64,000 nucleotides of DNA from Chlorokybus atmophyticus (lineage: Eukaryota > Streptophyta > Chlorokybophyceae > Chlorokybales > Chlorokybaceae), in contig RHPI01001037.1 in NCBI GenBank assembly GCA_009103225.1, positions 161,054 through 225,053 of the forward strand, written 5' to 3'. The position numbers and the translations under genes were made by a program. Numbering within the stretch: the stretch's first letter is position 1; every line of letters starts with the position of its first letter. Below are positions 1 to 13,497 of this stretch, piece after piece. The notes beneath the pieces were generated by a model that was not told where the DNA came from, ran no database searches, and was given only the letters and a program-made list of their open reading frames with translations.

Positions 1-38
<38 letters not shown>

Positions 39-1735
39 GGGGCTTAGTTTGCAAACGGGGGGTTGCATGCAACGAGATACAGTAACATTGACATCATATA
101 TGCGACATGCGACATGTGTGTATTGCTTATCGTGATATCTTGCAATTGGCATGCAAAAACATGAAGGTCAAAGTGGCAGCTGGTGGACACATAACTTTCC
201 CTGCATCATGCAAGTTTTCCAGGCAATTTTAGTGGGGAATGAGGGAAAACACGCGGGGCGGCTAGATAGGCATGGTAGTGGTATATTTGAAAATTAATTG
301 TAGTTTGCATACCATCATCCAACTTTTCACCACGCCGTTTGTCATGCCCCAACCTGCACTTTTTCACTCTGCCCGGAATCTTGCATGTCCCCACACTGGC
401 TTTTAGTCTTCATGTGATGTGTCGCATCAAGTGATATGTATTATAAGAATAAAAGCAATGCATGTTTGCTTACTGACGCATTGTGCGGTAACCATAGCAT
501 GTGAGTAAATCCGTGACAGTATAGAGTTTCATGTGCCCAATATGGGCTATAAACAGACTTAACTACTAACGTTTATCCATATGAGCCATGGAGCAGCTGT
601 TAACGTCGCGACATTCTATGCGCGCAAAGCTTAGTCTTTAGCACCCGTTAAGCTTTTCGTAGTATGGATAAAGCGTTACGACTTTTTAGCCACTTAGGCT
701 TCGCGCTTGATACTATAATAAAGAAGATCGCCAACAACTGCCGCTCATGCTACTGCTTGGTGTTGATGCCCAATTCTTGAAGATATCTTCTTCATATGTA
801 AGAGAATATGGGGTGTTGGGGCGCCATCGTAGCTGCCCTTATTAATATAGCCGTCCTCGCTACAATTGCTCGCACTTGAAATTAAGCATCGCCATTTGTC
901 CACACATCGCAGCACCGATGGTGAGTTCGCTGAGGGAACAAGCTGTAGAGGCTTCGCGCAATAAGCAGAGGCTGGCAAACATGCTGGCAAAAACGCTTGT
1001 GCAGTAACAAACACAGAAAGACCCTACTCTTTGGCAATGCAAGCTTCCAACCATTAGTGTCGGCACTTACATCAACGGGAAAAGCAGTGGCACCACAACA
1101 TTAACAACAACCACGACGACAACAATAGCAACAACAAAGGCAATAACTGCAGCACCAAGGACAGCTCTTACCTATAATCAACGGCAGCGTACAGTTTGAG
1201 GTTGTCAGCTAGAGGCACTTCATTCGCCAGCTGGTTCAGGTATACGTAATGCTCTGCACACGCCTTCTGCTTTTCATAGGCGGCGGTTGCAACATAAGGT
1301 TTCTCCATCCCATTCAGGGTCAATAGCCCTCACAAACGTCGGCAGCTGGGCCACCGCAAAGTCTCTGGCCAGCTTGTTGATAATATTGCGGCAGCCTTGG
1401 CCATGTCGCTGAGCACACACCGACAAACACACACGATGGTGCAAGGTAAGCGCAAGCACACATATTCGCGCAAGCAACGCCCTCTCTCGCACACAATGTC
1501 GCCGCCGCCCGCACTAAAGCTCCTCGTTCACATATATCACATAATATGAATGATTTGGTGCGTCACTTTGCTTCTCATAGTTGCTTGTGTTACAGTTGCT
1601 GTATACGAAAACTGCAATGCGGTGCGTGGTGTGCAGTATAGCATATTCATAAATGTATCATTAACACACCACAATTACAAGTTTTACATGTGATGACCAC
1701 CGCGCTATATATATGTACATATATATAAACATAAA

Positions 1736-1769
<34 letters not shown>

Positions 1770-2762
1770 TATATACTTATTTCTTTATATATCTAAATTG
1801 GCGTGTGCTCTATGGCAACAGTGGTCAGGGTAGCAATAGTATAATGTTTATATAATTGAGAGTGTTACTATAGTGACAAGTCCTTTCTGTGTTATTCTCT
1901 GTTTTAACAAAAAGTAATCATTTAACTTATTTCAAAGTTTTGAACTGGTTGGAGAGGTGTCGGTAATTCATTCCGTTTCCTTTGTTATGGCGCGCTGCGT
2001 TTCACTTCAAAACTTTTCGAGCTTTTCAGATGGGTTAAATATCGCGTTAATCTTTGGCGAATTTGATAGCTGAATCAATGCACTCTGATTCCAAAGCGTG
2101 CTGCATGCACGGCTCTAACCAGATTGTCTATGAAATCAGATGCAAATTATACGTCTTGTCAACGATGAAGTCCAACGATGTATTGCCTACGCTTTTTGTT
2201 ACCTATTTTTAACACGTACAATCTTTGTCACAATGTTAACATTATTGCAATTGTGTGCCACACAATGCAGTGCATGCATACGCTGGTTGCGCTCAGCTCC
2301 TCGGCACATGTGGCATTCATGTTGCGTACACCAGCGGCATTGACACCAATAAATGCCACACATATCATGTACAATTATATTGCTTTTATTGGTACCGGTA
2401 ACACTGGTCCAATGTGCCTCCGAATATGCAACACCATTTTAATATACACAATGTCGTTGTAATTTGATATATGACACTCCATTGATTCAATTGGATATGC
2501 TGCAATTGGCTCCTAACTTAGCAGCTTGGCATGCTTTAAGTCATGGTGCACTGGCAGTGCAAGTGTGGCAACGCGTTATTGAGCTTTGGGCTACTCTTTG
2601 CATGCTAAAGGCCGACACGCAAGACGTGGCGCCTTCCCCGAGGCCGAGCATATCACCCATTCACAACCACTACCCTGCTCTTACTCGCCACTGACCGCGG
2701 CACGAGTTTGAGTTTTACCACATTGTTGTTCTAATGTCACTTTGCCCGCCACAGCTTGCGTT

Positions 2763-2800
2763 ATGTAACATTGGGCGTTATATAAAGCCCAATGTTACAT
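2763..2800. repeat. Perfect inverted repeat, 14-bp arms
   Basis: Arms 2763-2776 and 2787-2800 are perfect reverse complements around a 10-nt AT-rich loop. It lies in a spacer and has no poly-T tail typical of a terminator. Confidence 0.85.
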
Positions 2801-2920
2801 GGTGGTGTCCTGTTCTTGCGCCCCCCGCCCCCCGGGTTGTCTATGCTGGCACCACCAGGTACCCACTTCATAAAGTGCTCAAAGCAGGCTGCAAAGATCT
2901 CATTCGTCATGTAAGGCGCC

Positions 2921-2921
2921 N
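2921..2921. other. Single-N assembly join
   Basis: One N interrupts the sequence between a GC-rich left side and an AT-rich right side. A similar single N follows the C run at 3563. Both probably stand for unresolved joins, so continuity across them should not be assumed. Confidence 0.8.
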
Positions 2922-4248
2922 TTAAGAATTAAAGTTGGCGGCAATGACGGTGCGCACAAACGCGCCGTTGTGGCAACCACAACCGCACGGTTGGTGTAAC
3001 CACAACCGCACCATCTGGGTGACCGGAAGACAAGCTAAAGACAACATATGGTGAAAGCGGTTGCATGCATATGTCAAGCCTGTGTGCTTATGCTTTGGCG
3101 GGATGTACATATGCATGCACAACAGTCTTTCATGCCCACCGGTTTCACTCGTTTAGCGTGGTAAACAACACACCCTAAGATTGTCCACTTGAGTACAACC
3201 GGAAAAGCAAGGCCACTTGGGTGCAATATGTATTGTGCACACCTGTCGAGTCTACACTTAAACGTTTAAGGATAAGGTCAGCAATGTAAATAAACCTTTC
3301 AAAGAACTTGATAGCGAACAATGTCGCCAGAATGTAATACTGCATTGCATGCTACATGTTACCGGTACTTGTTGCATCAACCTGCATTTGCAGCTAATAT
3401 ATGGATGTATAATAACGCACACAATATCGTATGTTTGCGAAACGCTGACTTGCACAGCTTACCTCACGATCGTGATGCTTCCTGAAGCATCCTCACAAGC
3501 ATTGTACAATGACAACACACACACGGTGGTGATAATGCCCCCCCCCCCCCCCCCCCCCCCCCNGGAGGGGGATCCAAAGCGATGCTTCGGTGTTATTGCA
3601 TATAAATGCATGACATTATATCCCATTGAGTGCGATGTGTACATGTTACCTTGTCTCTTTACATAATGTTAACTGGTAATGACTCTCATGTATTACTGCG
3701 CTACACGAGTTTGGTATATGCTTATTCTGATCATGTACATTATAATCTCTCAAACACAACATGGAAAATCGTGTATCTGATTACACATACATTCAATCCA
3801 TGATGCAACAGTTGCAATGCACAATGCCATTGCGTAAAAAGGGCCGCGGTTGTCCACTAATTATTGATGCAATACATATCACCTCAACACTCTAATGTAT
3901 TGTGACTGCCCACTTGCGCAACCACACATTGACCCACTAGACTAGTCGCATTCCCGAACAGACTTGCGGTCAGCGTGTATGTTGTTGACTATCACATGAC
4001 TCGTTTCATCAAGGCAATATGGTTCAACTAGCCACTCAAGGCAATGCGGAACACTCGTCAGCGCATAAGAATGATTATGTACATGAACCATACACAGACG
4101 CCAACACATAGTCTTGGAGATTTATGTACACTAACTACGCTGTACAAATGTCAACCGCTGCCAAACAAGGCGCATAAAACCGTAGACCAGGTAGCGAGCT
4201 ACTTATGCAGACAAGACTTGAGCTACTTTCACAAGACGACTAAGTAAT

Positions 4249-5415
4249 TCACGCAACCACTTGCATCTGGTACCAAAGTGACTGGCGATGGCAATCACAC
4301 CTGCCACCGCAGTGGTTGAAACTCGCGATGCCTCTTGTGTGCAGGGAAGAACCACCAATGCGCCGCTGGAATTCCCTGAGGCGCCTTCTGCAGAAGAGCA
4401 TCACTATTGCTGAATCGCATATGCATGGCATAAGATAAAAGCACTTGCAGTACTTGCAAAGATTGAGGGTGGGCGCGTCAAACAGGCAAGGTCAGTTGGA
4501 AGGCATACCGTGACAACGTCTTGCAGATCTGGAGCTGCACTCAGAAGCCCGGCATCAAGTCGAGATACCGCAACAAGTAAGCTGTTATGTAGGGAAGCAT
4601 CGGGCTCAGACCCGCAGGCTTCCAGAAAAAACTGGATGGCGGACCTGTGGCCAACAGGCATAAGTGATGGAATGTGCACATGGTAATGGAATGTGCACAT
4701 GCAACCAGCCTGGTTGTGTTCTGCGTCGTAATACACAGAAGTGCTATTGAGTTGTTCATGTGGAGACTGACTTACAGCGTCTGTTATGGCCGCATGCCTG
4801 CATACCGTTATGCTCATGTCGATGCCATACCTGCGCCAAGGCACGCAAGGCCAGTGCACAAAGCCTCCCCTCCAGAGGTCGTAATGCGCCAACAGACCTC
4901 CAGTGGCACCGATGAATCGCGCAATCCCCTGATACCCTGCACGCCACCACCAGAGGCAGTCCGCCTGGGCGCCTCGACTGTACGAGTTCGTGTGCTGGAG
5001 GCTGGGCTGCCTGTGAAGTAAGGTGATCATGTGATGTTAGCCACGCAACCCTGCAGGCAAGAGGACTGGGTGCGAGTGTGCTTGAAACTGCTTGTAGTGT
5101 TGCTGATCACGCTGACGCCCAGTGCTGTTACTGTACCTGTTTATAAACAAGCCAATATTGAACAGCGTCATCATCATGGCTTCAACAATCTCCTTGGAAC
5201 CGTAAAGCCCTGCCTGTGTTGCCTCGGAGTCTGGAGCAATACCATCAAAGTATCCCAAAGGAACTTCAGGAGCCACTGCATACATAACTGGTACCTCAGC
5301 GGCCCTCTTAGAAATGCAGCTCATCTCAGCCAGACACTTGCTATGATAACTTCTATAAGTGCAGCTGGGCAAATGGTGTAAGACATGATGCTACTATACG
5401 TACTCCATCTGTCAC
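4249..5415 (-). other. Probable 3' part of the F-box gene
   Basis: Long minus-strand open stretches here follow the F-box exons. The best exon candidate, about 5370-5150, reads through residues such as SKRAAEVPVMYAVAPEVP and ends at a CAG/GTACAG donor. Further open sequence at 5030-4404 has no stop for about 208 codons, but its composition does not clearly match coding sequence. No leucine-rich, WD40 or Kelch repeats are visible. Confidence 0.35.
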
Positions 5416-6084
5416 CTGTTGTATCCAGGTGCTCTGCAGCAGCGCAGCGCAGCGAGTGCAACCTTGCGAGCATCATGTCGAAAGTCAGTGGCACTGAAGC
5501 CCGCTCCTTGTAAAGCTCCTGGTAGCTCCCATCGAACAACTGTCACTCATTGTCAAAGTCAAGTTGGTGCATGGGCCATGTCTCATCAAATGCATTATAT
5601 TGGTTGATACACATTTATTGCATGTATCTGGTGCGATCGCAATGCCATGCTGTATTGTTGAACGTCAAATGTGTGACTGCTTAGTGCAGCACAGCAGCGT
5701 GCTTCTCTTGAGTGGGAGTTGGGCTGTCAATCAACACTTACTTCGACGCGGCACACCTTCCAGCGATCCAGCGCAAGTGCTTGCCAAAGCGGTTCGTCCG
5801 CTGCAACGCTGCACAAGCGGCGACAAGAAGCTGCGCAAGCCGCCACGCTTCGACCATCTGATTTCCGCAGTATCTGGGAAGCATTTAGCCCGATTGTAAG
5901 CAATTGCGCAAAGACCATTTCGTCAAGATCGTGTTTCACAATGGCCTTGGCAACCTCAGAGCTGCCTTGCATGCCACAAACTGCAACAGCATAAGGAGAG
6001 TTACAGTGAACTCTCTCTACTTACCTGCCAGATTAGCTCATCGGGGAGATCAAGCAGAGGACACTCGCTCTCTGGGGCTGCCAT
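5416..6084 (-). CDS. F-box protein (N-terminal exons)
   Basis: Likely substrate receptor of an SCF ubiquitin ligase. Exon 1 (6084-6025) starts with ATG and encodes a 20-residue leader ending in LPDELIWQ. Exon 2 (5873-5742), after a CTAAATG branch-like site and TTCCCAG acceptor, continues ILRKSDGRSVAACAASCRRL, then AADEPLWQALALDRWK; joined, this is a textbook F-box. Exon 3 (5539-5416) adds FDGSYQELYKERA, the usual sequence just after an F-box. All three splice sites keep the frame. Downstream, an open stretch at about 5372-5150 and more open sequence to about 4250 probably hold the substrate-binding part, but I recognise no repeat or domain there and the junctions are not resolved, so the 3' end is unknown. 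The target is not inferable. Confidence 0.72.
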
Positions 6085-7423
<1,339 letters not shown>

Positions 7424-9552
7424 CTAGGCTGGTCGGTCCAATTCTTTGCGCGCATTGAGGTTGGTGCACAGTAGCGTCCACCTACCAATAATCATCTCAT
7501 ACACAGTCAAGGTGATGGCAGCTGCTGGTGCTGCCTTTATGAGACTAGGAACAGCTCCTTTATACAAACCCCCAAGCCCTTCCTTTGCGTATATTGTTGT
7601 TATGCAGTCCAAAACGTTCCTGTACATGTCCCTCTCCACAACCGCACCATACCGTGCGCTGCGAGCTAGGCCTGCGACCTGCACCCACATGGAAACGGTA
7701 TAAGCCATCATGCCACCGACTCTGGGAGTTGTTCAAAAGGCAAAGCTGCAACACTGGGCCATGCATAGTTTGACTGAGCTGCATACTCTGAGCAAGCAGC
7801 TCTTCTTCTTTGGTGTTTACCTGAAAGCGTTTCTTGGCAACATCTAGTGGATGCACTGCCAGCTTGGCCAGCGTTCCCGAAACAAGAGCGCAACAAAATA
7901 GTTCAAACTGGGACAGCTGCACCTGGTCATCTTTCCGTAGCAGAGTGGAGCTGACAGCCCTTTTTGTTTTCTGTTAATTGCAACAGACAACAATGTTAGA
8001 ACCCATCAACCTCTTGCCATGCACCGCTTGCTTAACAAATACGCAGCATGCAAGCATGTCCCCGACCTAACTCGTAGTATGTGCACACCATCCACAGGGC
8101 GCTGAGTCAACGGACCTGCAGAAGCCTCTGACAGGTGTCATAGACACCGAATTGCAAGCCGGCATAAGGGATGATCTCAATGAGTGTCGGCGTAATGCCT
8201 GAGTACAGACCCGATACCCCTCTCTGCTTCAATATGCCTTTGGCAGCATCACGCATGGTAGGATACACCTGATACACCAGGATGAATCATGGACGTCTCA
8301 GACATGCCAGCAGCAATGGCATTAAGCAGCAGTTGACAGTTCCCTTGCCTTAGGTTCTCCTTGCGCAGCCATGGTGGTGCGCAGCAGATCAAACGGATAA
8401 GACGCCAAAGTGGCTGCAACACCTGCGATGCTGCCGCCGGCATATGAAACCAGGGGCTTTATTCGCGGGTTTTTTCCAAGCTGTGTGGTCTCTGAGAACC
8501 GCTTGAACTGCTGTAGTACAATAAACTGCACTGCAGTGTAGGGAACAACAAGCAGTTGCGCTGCAAGAGTGCCTCGCCATAGACCCTGGTTGGCCATACA
8601 ATGTCAGGTTCCTTGACGTCCGTTGTAATTCAATATGCATGTGCCTGCCAAGCAATACACAAGTAGCAATTGCTGAAACACTCGTGTAGTCAACTACAAC
8701 AAACATAGCGCGTCATACAACGTGAACATAAAGCACGCTGTAGTGCATGCCAGTGTGCACAATCAGCTTGCGATCCCGCATGCTACTTACAATCACGCCC
8801 TCCTCTTGCACAATGCTGCGAGCGGCCTGCAGCACGTTTGTATACTTGGCTCCCTGCTTTGCGGTTTCCAGTTGAACCTGCAACACAGGTTGTATTATAG
8901 TCACAGGCAATGTACACAGCCATAAAGACATGCGTGGCAGATGCGTGCTGAGCCCCTAACAACAGTGTCCTTCCCTTCTTCTTCCTCTCAAGCTTGTTTA
9001 CACAGTTTCGCAAAGCATGTGGGCGAAAGCAGTCGTGCAAACTGGGGGTGCTGTTCGAATACAAAAAGCAGTAGGCCCAGGGAGAGAAGGGGAACTTATC
9101 CCTTCATGCACATATGTTTGCCGAGACGGAGCGGTCTTTCAGATAGCCAACATATTGGCAGCCATTGTACGCCCAGAACCCCAGCTCGTGTTGAACGTGA
9201 GTATGCGAATGCCAGCAATGCAGTTGAGCAAGTGCTGTGTGTAACCGTCTCAATTCACGTTTACGGTGCCGGAGAGACGGAAACAATCAAACACTGCGTA
9301 GAGTATACTGCAGCACATACAGCACTGCACAGGCTTCATATGTGTTGAAATTGTGAATGGCAATTGATAGTGAGTCTCTACTGTTAGAAAACAGGGAATG
9401 CAGGTGAGGTTGTTGATAGACAATTAGACTACCTGAAAGCGGATTTTGAGCAGATCCAGCGGTCCCACGGCGAACCTGGCGACCGCCCCAGCCGTTGCCC
9501 CGGCAACAGCATCCACCACCGGTCTGGGTAGCCCACAGACGACTCCATCCAT
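7424..9552 (-). CDS. Mitochondrial thiamine diphosphate carrier (SLC25 family)
   Basis: Imports thiamine diphosphate across the mitochondrial inner membrane. Six exons, all phase 0: 9552-9433, 8877-8791, 8585-8349, 8268-8116, 7970-7821 and 7678-7424, giving about 334 residues, close to the family length. Each third carries the carrier signature PxDxxKxRFQ or its equivalent: [29 protein letters not shown]. The block QGEPKVYPTM followed by [16 protein letters not shown], and the C-terminal YRN...GLYKG...KAAPAAA, match the thiamine diphosphate carrier subgroup (SLC25A19/plant TPC) rather than other carriers. The third intron uses a GC donor (AAG/GCAAGG at 8348). The end is uncertain: either the stop at 7424 or a small extra exon after a possible GTAGGT donor near 7475. 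The start at 9552 lies just before the first repeat. Confidence 0.93.
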
Positions 9553-10814
9553 GCCCCTTACCTCCCTTCCAGCACCGCCACCACCAAGACGCCGCTTACT
9601 CGCCACCCCAACAACCCCACATTTTTTTCCCGCCACTGAACATCTTTGGAGCTTTGGAGATCTCAAAGACACCGCAAAGCGTTCAGGCAAGCATTCGTCG
9701 CAGATTGCGTTGCCGAGACTCGTGAAAAGTGGATGAACATGGGCATGTTCATCCAACATTGAATACCAGTAATTAGGGATCCGCGAGATCCATCAAAAGT
9801 TTTCCAGGTCGTGCGTGGGCATGCTTTGGCCACTGGTGCGAGCCAAGTTGCCTGCTGAGATGTTGCTGTAGTGGTGGGCGGGGAGAAGGCCGACGGGTGG
9901 TGGCCGAGGGGCGGCGGGGGCGGGGGCAGCCTGCCTGGCTTGGGAGGGGCTATGGCAGTGAGGGCTAGGAGCGGCGGACTGGTCGCCTTGCTCGCCTTGG
10001 GGAGAGCTACTGCCGGGAACTGCGCACCGCAGAGAGCAGCTGCGGTACATATTGCTTAGTGTTGTCTGTGTTGGTGAAGTTGTTTCTGGGTTTGTTTCTT
10101 TGTTTGTTTGTTTATGGTCATCGTAAGATAGGCAGCTTGTGCTGGCAGCTGTGTCGCCAAGGCGACAGCACGTGCACATGCATGTCGATGCAACTGTGCA
10201 TGCAAGGATTTAGTGTTGATGAATACTGTACACGCTCCAGCATGGAGGCCGTAAGCGGGCCTGAGAACGGCGAGCTCTTAACGACAAACAACATACACAA
10301 ACTTGTAGCTAAGCGCATAAAAGCACGTAGTGCAACGACCAACGTGCCTCCCATTGACGGAAGCAGCTTCTCGTGCCACACAGTTCACCACTCAGAACTG
10401 TCGACAGCGTGCTAGAAGCTACGTCACGATGAAGACTCTCGCGAAGATCATGCTGAGTAACGCATGGTGTTTTGGCAGGCTTCTGCAGACGTATATCTGT
10501 CGACTCCCCTGTTTCAACAACACTTCGCCGCCTTGTAAGTGTTGCAGGTGAAAGCTGTCCTTGTGCGAATGATGCAAATTGTACTTTTGACAAGTACTGG
10601 CATGTTGTCGTATAAAAAGGCTGTCTCAACAAGCTGACTTGCAACGTAATTGCATTCACTACCTGGTCGTGGTAGAAATCCATCACTTGTCTACGTGCAC
10701 AACTCAGTGTGTGCTCAGTGTGTCACGTTGGGACAAGTCACTTAGGCAGCATGCTGAGAGGCGTTGCATGGATGTCGTTGTGTTAGCATATGTTGCGCAA
10801 CTTTACACTCAAGC
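9553..10814. other. Divergent spacer between carrier and SDR genes
   Basis: This 1.26-kb spacer should hold both promoters. A plus-strand open stretch at about 9952-10059 reads as a short hydrophobic leader (MAVRARSGGLVALLALGR) that could be an upstream exon of the SDR gene, but I found no splice path joining it in frame. I see no repeats or RNA genes. Confidence 0.4.
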
Positions 10815-12816
10815 ATGTCCGCCTTGTGCTTCAGCTCATCAGCGACAGGCTTGAAGTTGGAGACTAATAGCAGACACACTGCATTCAAAGTGACTGGGGA
10901 CTCGAGGGATGCAAATAAGCAGGGTGCAGATACTGCGGGGTCAAGCTTGAAGATGGAAACCAGCAGCAGTCACACAGGATTTAATGTGCGGGGGGAGACA
11001 ACTGGCGATAAGCAGAGCGCCGATAAGGTCAGTACTGTTACTACTGTCAGGTGGCACAGTCACTATTGTGAACTCCATGGTTGCCGTAGGGTAGTCAGTA
11101 AGGGCTTATTGCCCTACAATATGCTATGTAATATTGTTGTGCGTCAACCCAGAATTCATATGAAAAACTGGAATGGCCAATATAGAAGGCCACATTTTGT
11201 GATATGCATACCTCAGCACTCTTCTAGTTTGTCAAGCTCTAAATTGAGCCAAGTATGTATGGTCCAGTGACATTCCATGAGTGTATTGCTATTTCTGCCT
11301 TGCATGCAGCCATTTAGCTATCATCTGTAAGCCACGTTGTGCAGATTGTGGTGATTGGTGGCAATGGCTTTGTGGGCAGCCATGTATGCAAAGAGGCGAT
11401 GGCACGCGGCATTGATGTGACCAGTATCAACAGGTAGGCGAATGAGGTTATTGCTTGCCTTTGGTTACAATCGCTGTTCCCTGTGCCCATCTGTCATCTG
11501 CAGCACAGATATCAAACAAATTGTCTTACTGTTGTTGTTTGTTGCGGGTGGTGTACAGCAACCATCTAGTAACGCTTGTTGTGTAGCTCAGCATGTACCC
11601 ATGTGCATAGGTCGGGACCTCCGAAGGAGCATGCAGCCTGGGTTCACAAAGTGAATTGGGTTCAGAGTAAGTGGCATTGGCCAGCGTCTATCCTGGCAGC
11701 GCTCGCACAACAGCATGCATTGATTTGCAAAGATACAGCGTATGCTGGCAGGTGATGTGTTTGATACGGAGAGCTGGAAACCAGAGTTGCAAGGCGCGAA
11801 AGCAGTGGTACGGAGAGCGTCCAGATTATACCACGTTGTCATCATACTCGTAGCAGCTGCTGTGGTGCATGCAGTTCCGAGTGCACATCAATAGCTTATT
11901 GGTTTTGTCCGCCTGCAGGTGTCATGTTTGGGAGCTTTTGGCTCCAACGACTTTATGGAGAGAATAAACGGAGATGCGAATGTCTCCGCCGTAGAAACAG
12001 CTGCATCAGCAGGTGCCTTTGGATTGCGCAGGCTGCCGAGCAGCTTTAGGCGTGCAGTTTGCTCACACATGCTGATGACAGGTGTGCCCCGTTTTGTATA
12101 TGTATCCGCTCATAATTTTCAGATTCCGGGACCACTTCTGCGGGGTTATTTTGAGGGCAAGGTAAGCACTGACACCTCAACAGCAGGCAGGGATAGTTTC
12201 TAGTCCGCATTCGCATGTCACACATTCGGCTTGTTACTGATTGCCTATTGTTTGTCTTCAGCGCAAAGCAGAAGCTGCTATCCTGACATTCTATCCCGAA
12301 ACAGGTTCAGTAGCTTGCTCTGTATGTTGTTCAGAATTGGGTGTGTATTAGCTTTGCGGTTCGTAATTGCTGTTCTGACTGCCCTGCCTGTGCATGATGC
12401 TGAACAGGCGTAATCCTAAGGCCTGGCATGATTTATGGCCCGCGGAATGTAGGCCCCGTCACCATCCCTCTTCAACTCATAGGAGCTCCCTTGGAAGTGG
12501 TAAGTTTGCAAACTGCCTAGCGCACACCCCCTTGTCATATAAACTACTTGAGTCAGTGCATGTGTGAGGATCTTGGCTGTCAATGTGAAGCATGCTCGCT
12601 GCATGTCTGCGTTAAGCACCGCATGCTTTTCAGGCAATGAGTTTGGGTCCAATCAAAGCTATGCACGAGAGGGTGCCATTTGTTGGGCAATTGCTAGTTC
12701 CTCCAATTGATGTGAAGGCAGTGGTCAAAGCCTGCGTAAGGGGCGCCACTGATGACACCGTGCCTGGTGGAATCTTAGATGTCGAGCAAATCAAGGAGGT
12801 TGCTGAGGGCTTCTAG
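10815..12816 (+). CDS. Atypical short-chain dehydrogenase, COQ11/plastoglobule-like
   Basis: An NAD(P)-binding Rossmann-fold protein of the COQ11 (yeast YLR290C) and plant plastoglobule epimerase-like group, probably acting in quinone or lipid metabolism in an organelle. Exons: 10815-11027, 11345-11433, 11611-11666, 11752-11807, 11919-12012, 12082-12161, 12262-12304, 12408-12499 and 12634-12816. All junctions keep the frame. Exon 2 opens with the nucleotide-binding motif VVIGGNGFVGSHVCKEA; later come ERINGDANV, RFVYVSAHNF, LRGYFEGKRKAE, and VILRPGMIYGPRNVGPVTIP with the YGPRN loop typical of the family. The first 71 residues are Ser/Thr-rich, contain a tandem 80-nt duplication and may be a transit peptide. 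The 69-nt intron at 12013-12081 is stop-free and a multiple of three. The catalytic YxxxK of classical SDRs is not evident, as expected for atypical members. Confidence 0.85.
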
Positions 12817-13497
12817 ACTTGCAGATTGCGGACGCTTATCCTGTACAGTGCAATCTGGAATAGAAATGAGCAGCTATTATTGTTCCGTTAAGCACCTGCA
12901 GGACAAGGAGGTAGTATCACCATTCAAAGCCATACACAGGGCGTGCGTGATGCATTCTTGCTTGCTAACTGCTGACATAGTACTTCGCTGAAGACTGACA
13001 AATTGCATGCAGTCATCGAACAAGTAGTGTACAAAAGCCATGTCGTGCTGTATCGCCATGTACTGTGCATTTCAACTGACCATACTGCAGATTGGTTCAC
13101 ATGACTGGCTCAAAATGCCAACCACCGGTACATGGCCAACTTGGTCAGATTTTTCCAAGCTTACCAACACCGAGATTGGAGTTGTAAGGTGCAGGCGGTA
13201 GCAGCACCCAGGAGAACTGAACCAGGGTCAACAGGTGAAACCAATCAGGCCAAAATCACGTTGCGGCAGTAGCCATGGTAGCACGCATGCCGGTCACTGT
13301 CACTCAGTAACTCTGCATGGGCGCACTGCAATCTGTACCCGGGATGCTGCGCTTGAAACTGACTACCGCTGTCTGACCAATGGATGAATGCCTACCAATG
13401 CGTTCTAAAAACAGTTTCTAACAGCAACGACACTGATCACTCAAGTGCATCAGTGAATGTGCTCCTCCAATGTGGTTCTTGCGTTGTTAGCAACTGC
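12817..13497. other. Convergent spacer
   Basis: This stretch lies between two convergent genes and holds their 3' regions. I see no open frame with known motifs, no repeat and no RNA gene. Confidence 0.5.

Larger units (their letters stand above)
1..4248. other. Gene-poor left end
   Basis: I see no gene I can support here. Positions 1-37 are a pure G run and 3538-3562 a pure C run ending at an N, both likely assembly artefacts; another single N is at 2921. An AT-rich run sits around 1735-1764. On the minus strand a stretch around 1168-1510 has exon-like composition and a GTAAG after position 1170, and 860-1066 is open, but neither shows a known domain and their frames do not join cleanly. 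A damaged or very divergent gene at about 0.8-1.5 kb is possible. Confidence 0.4.

Noticed and set aside
1-37. Poly-G as a telomere or G-quadruplex element
   Set aside because: A pure G run at a window edge, like the C run before an N at 3563, is more likely a sequencing or assembly artefact.
4404-5030. 208-codon minus-strand frame
   Set aside because: It is open but mixed in character and has no domain; I treat it only as possible downstream sequence of the F-box gene.
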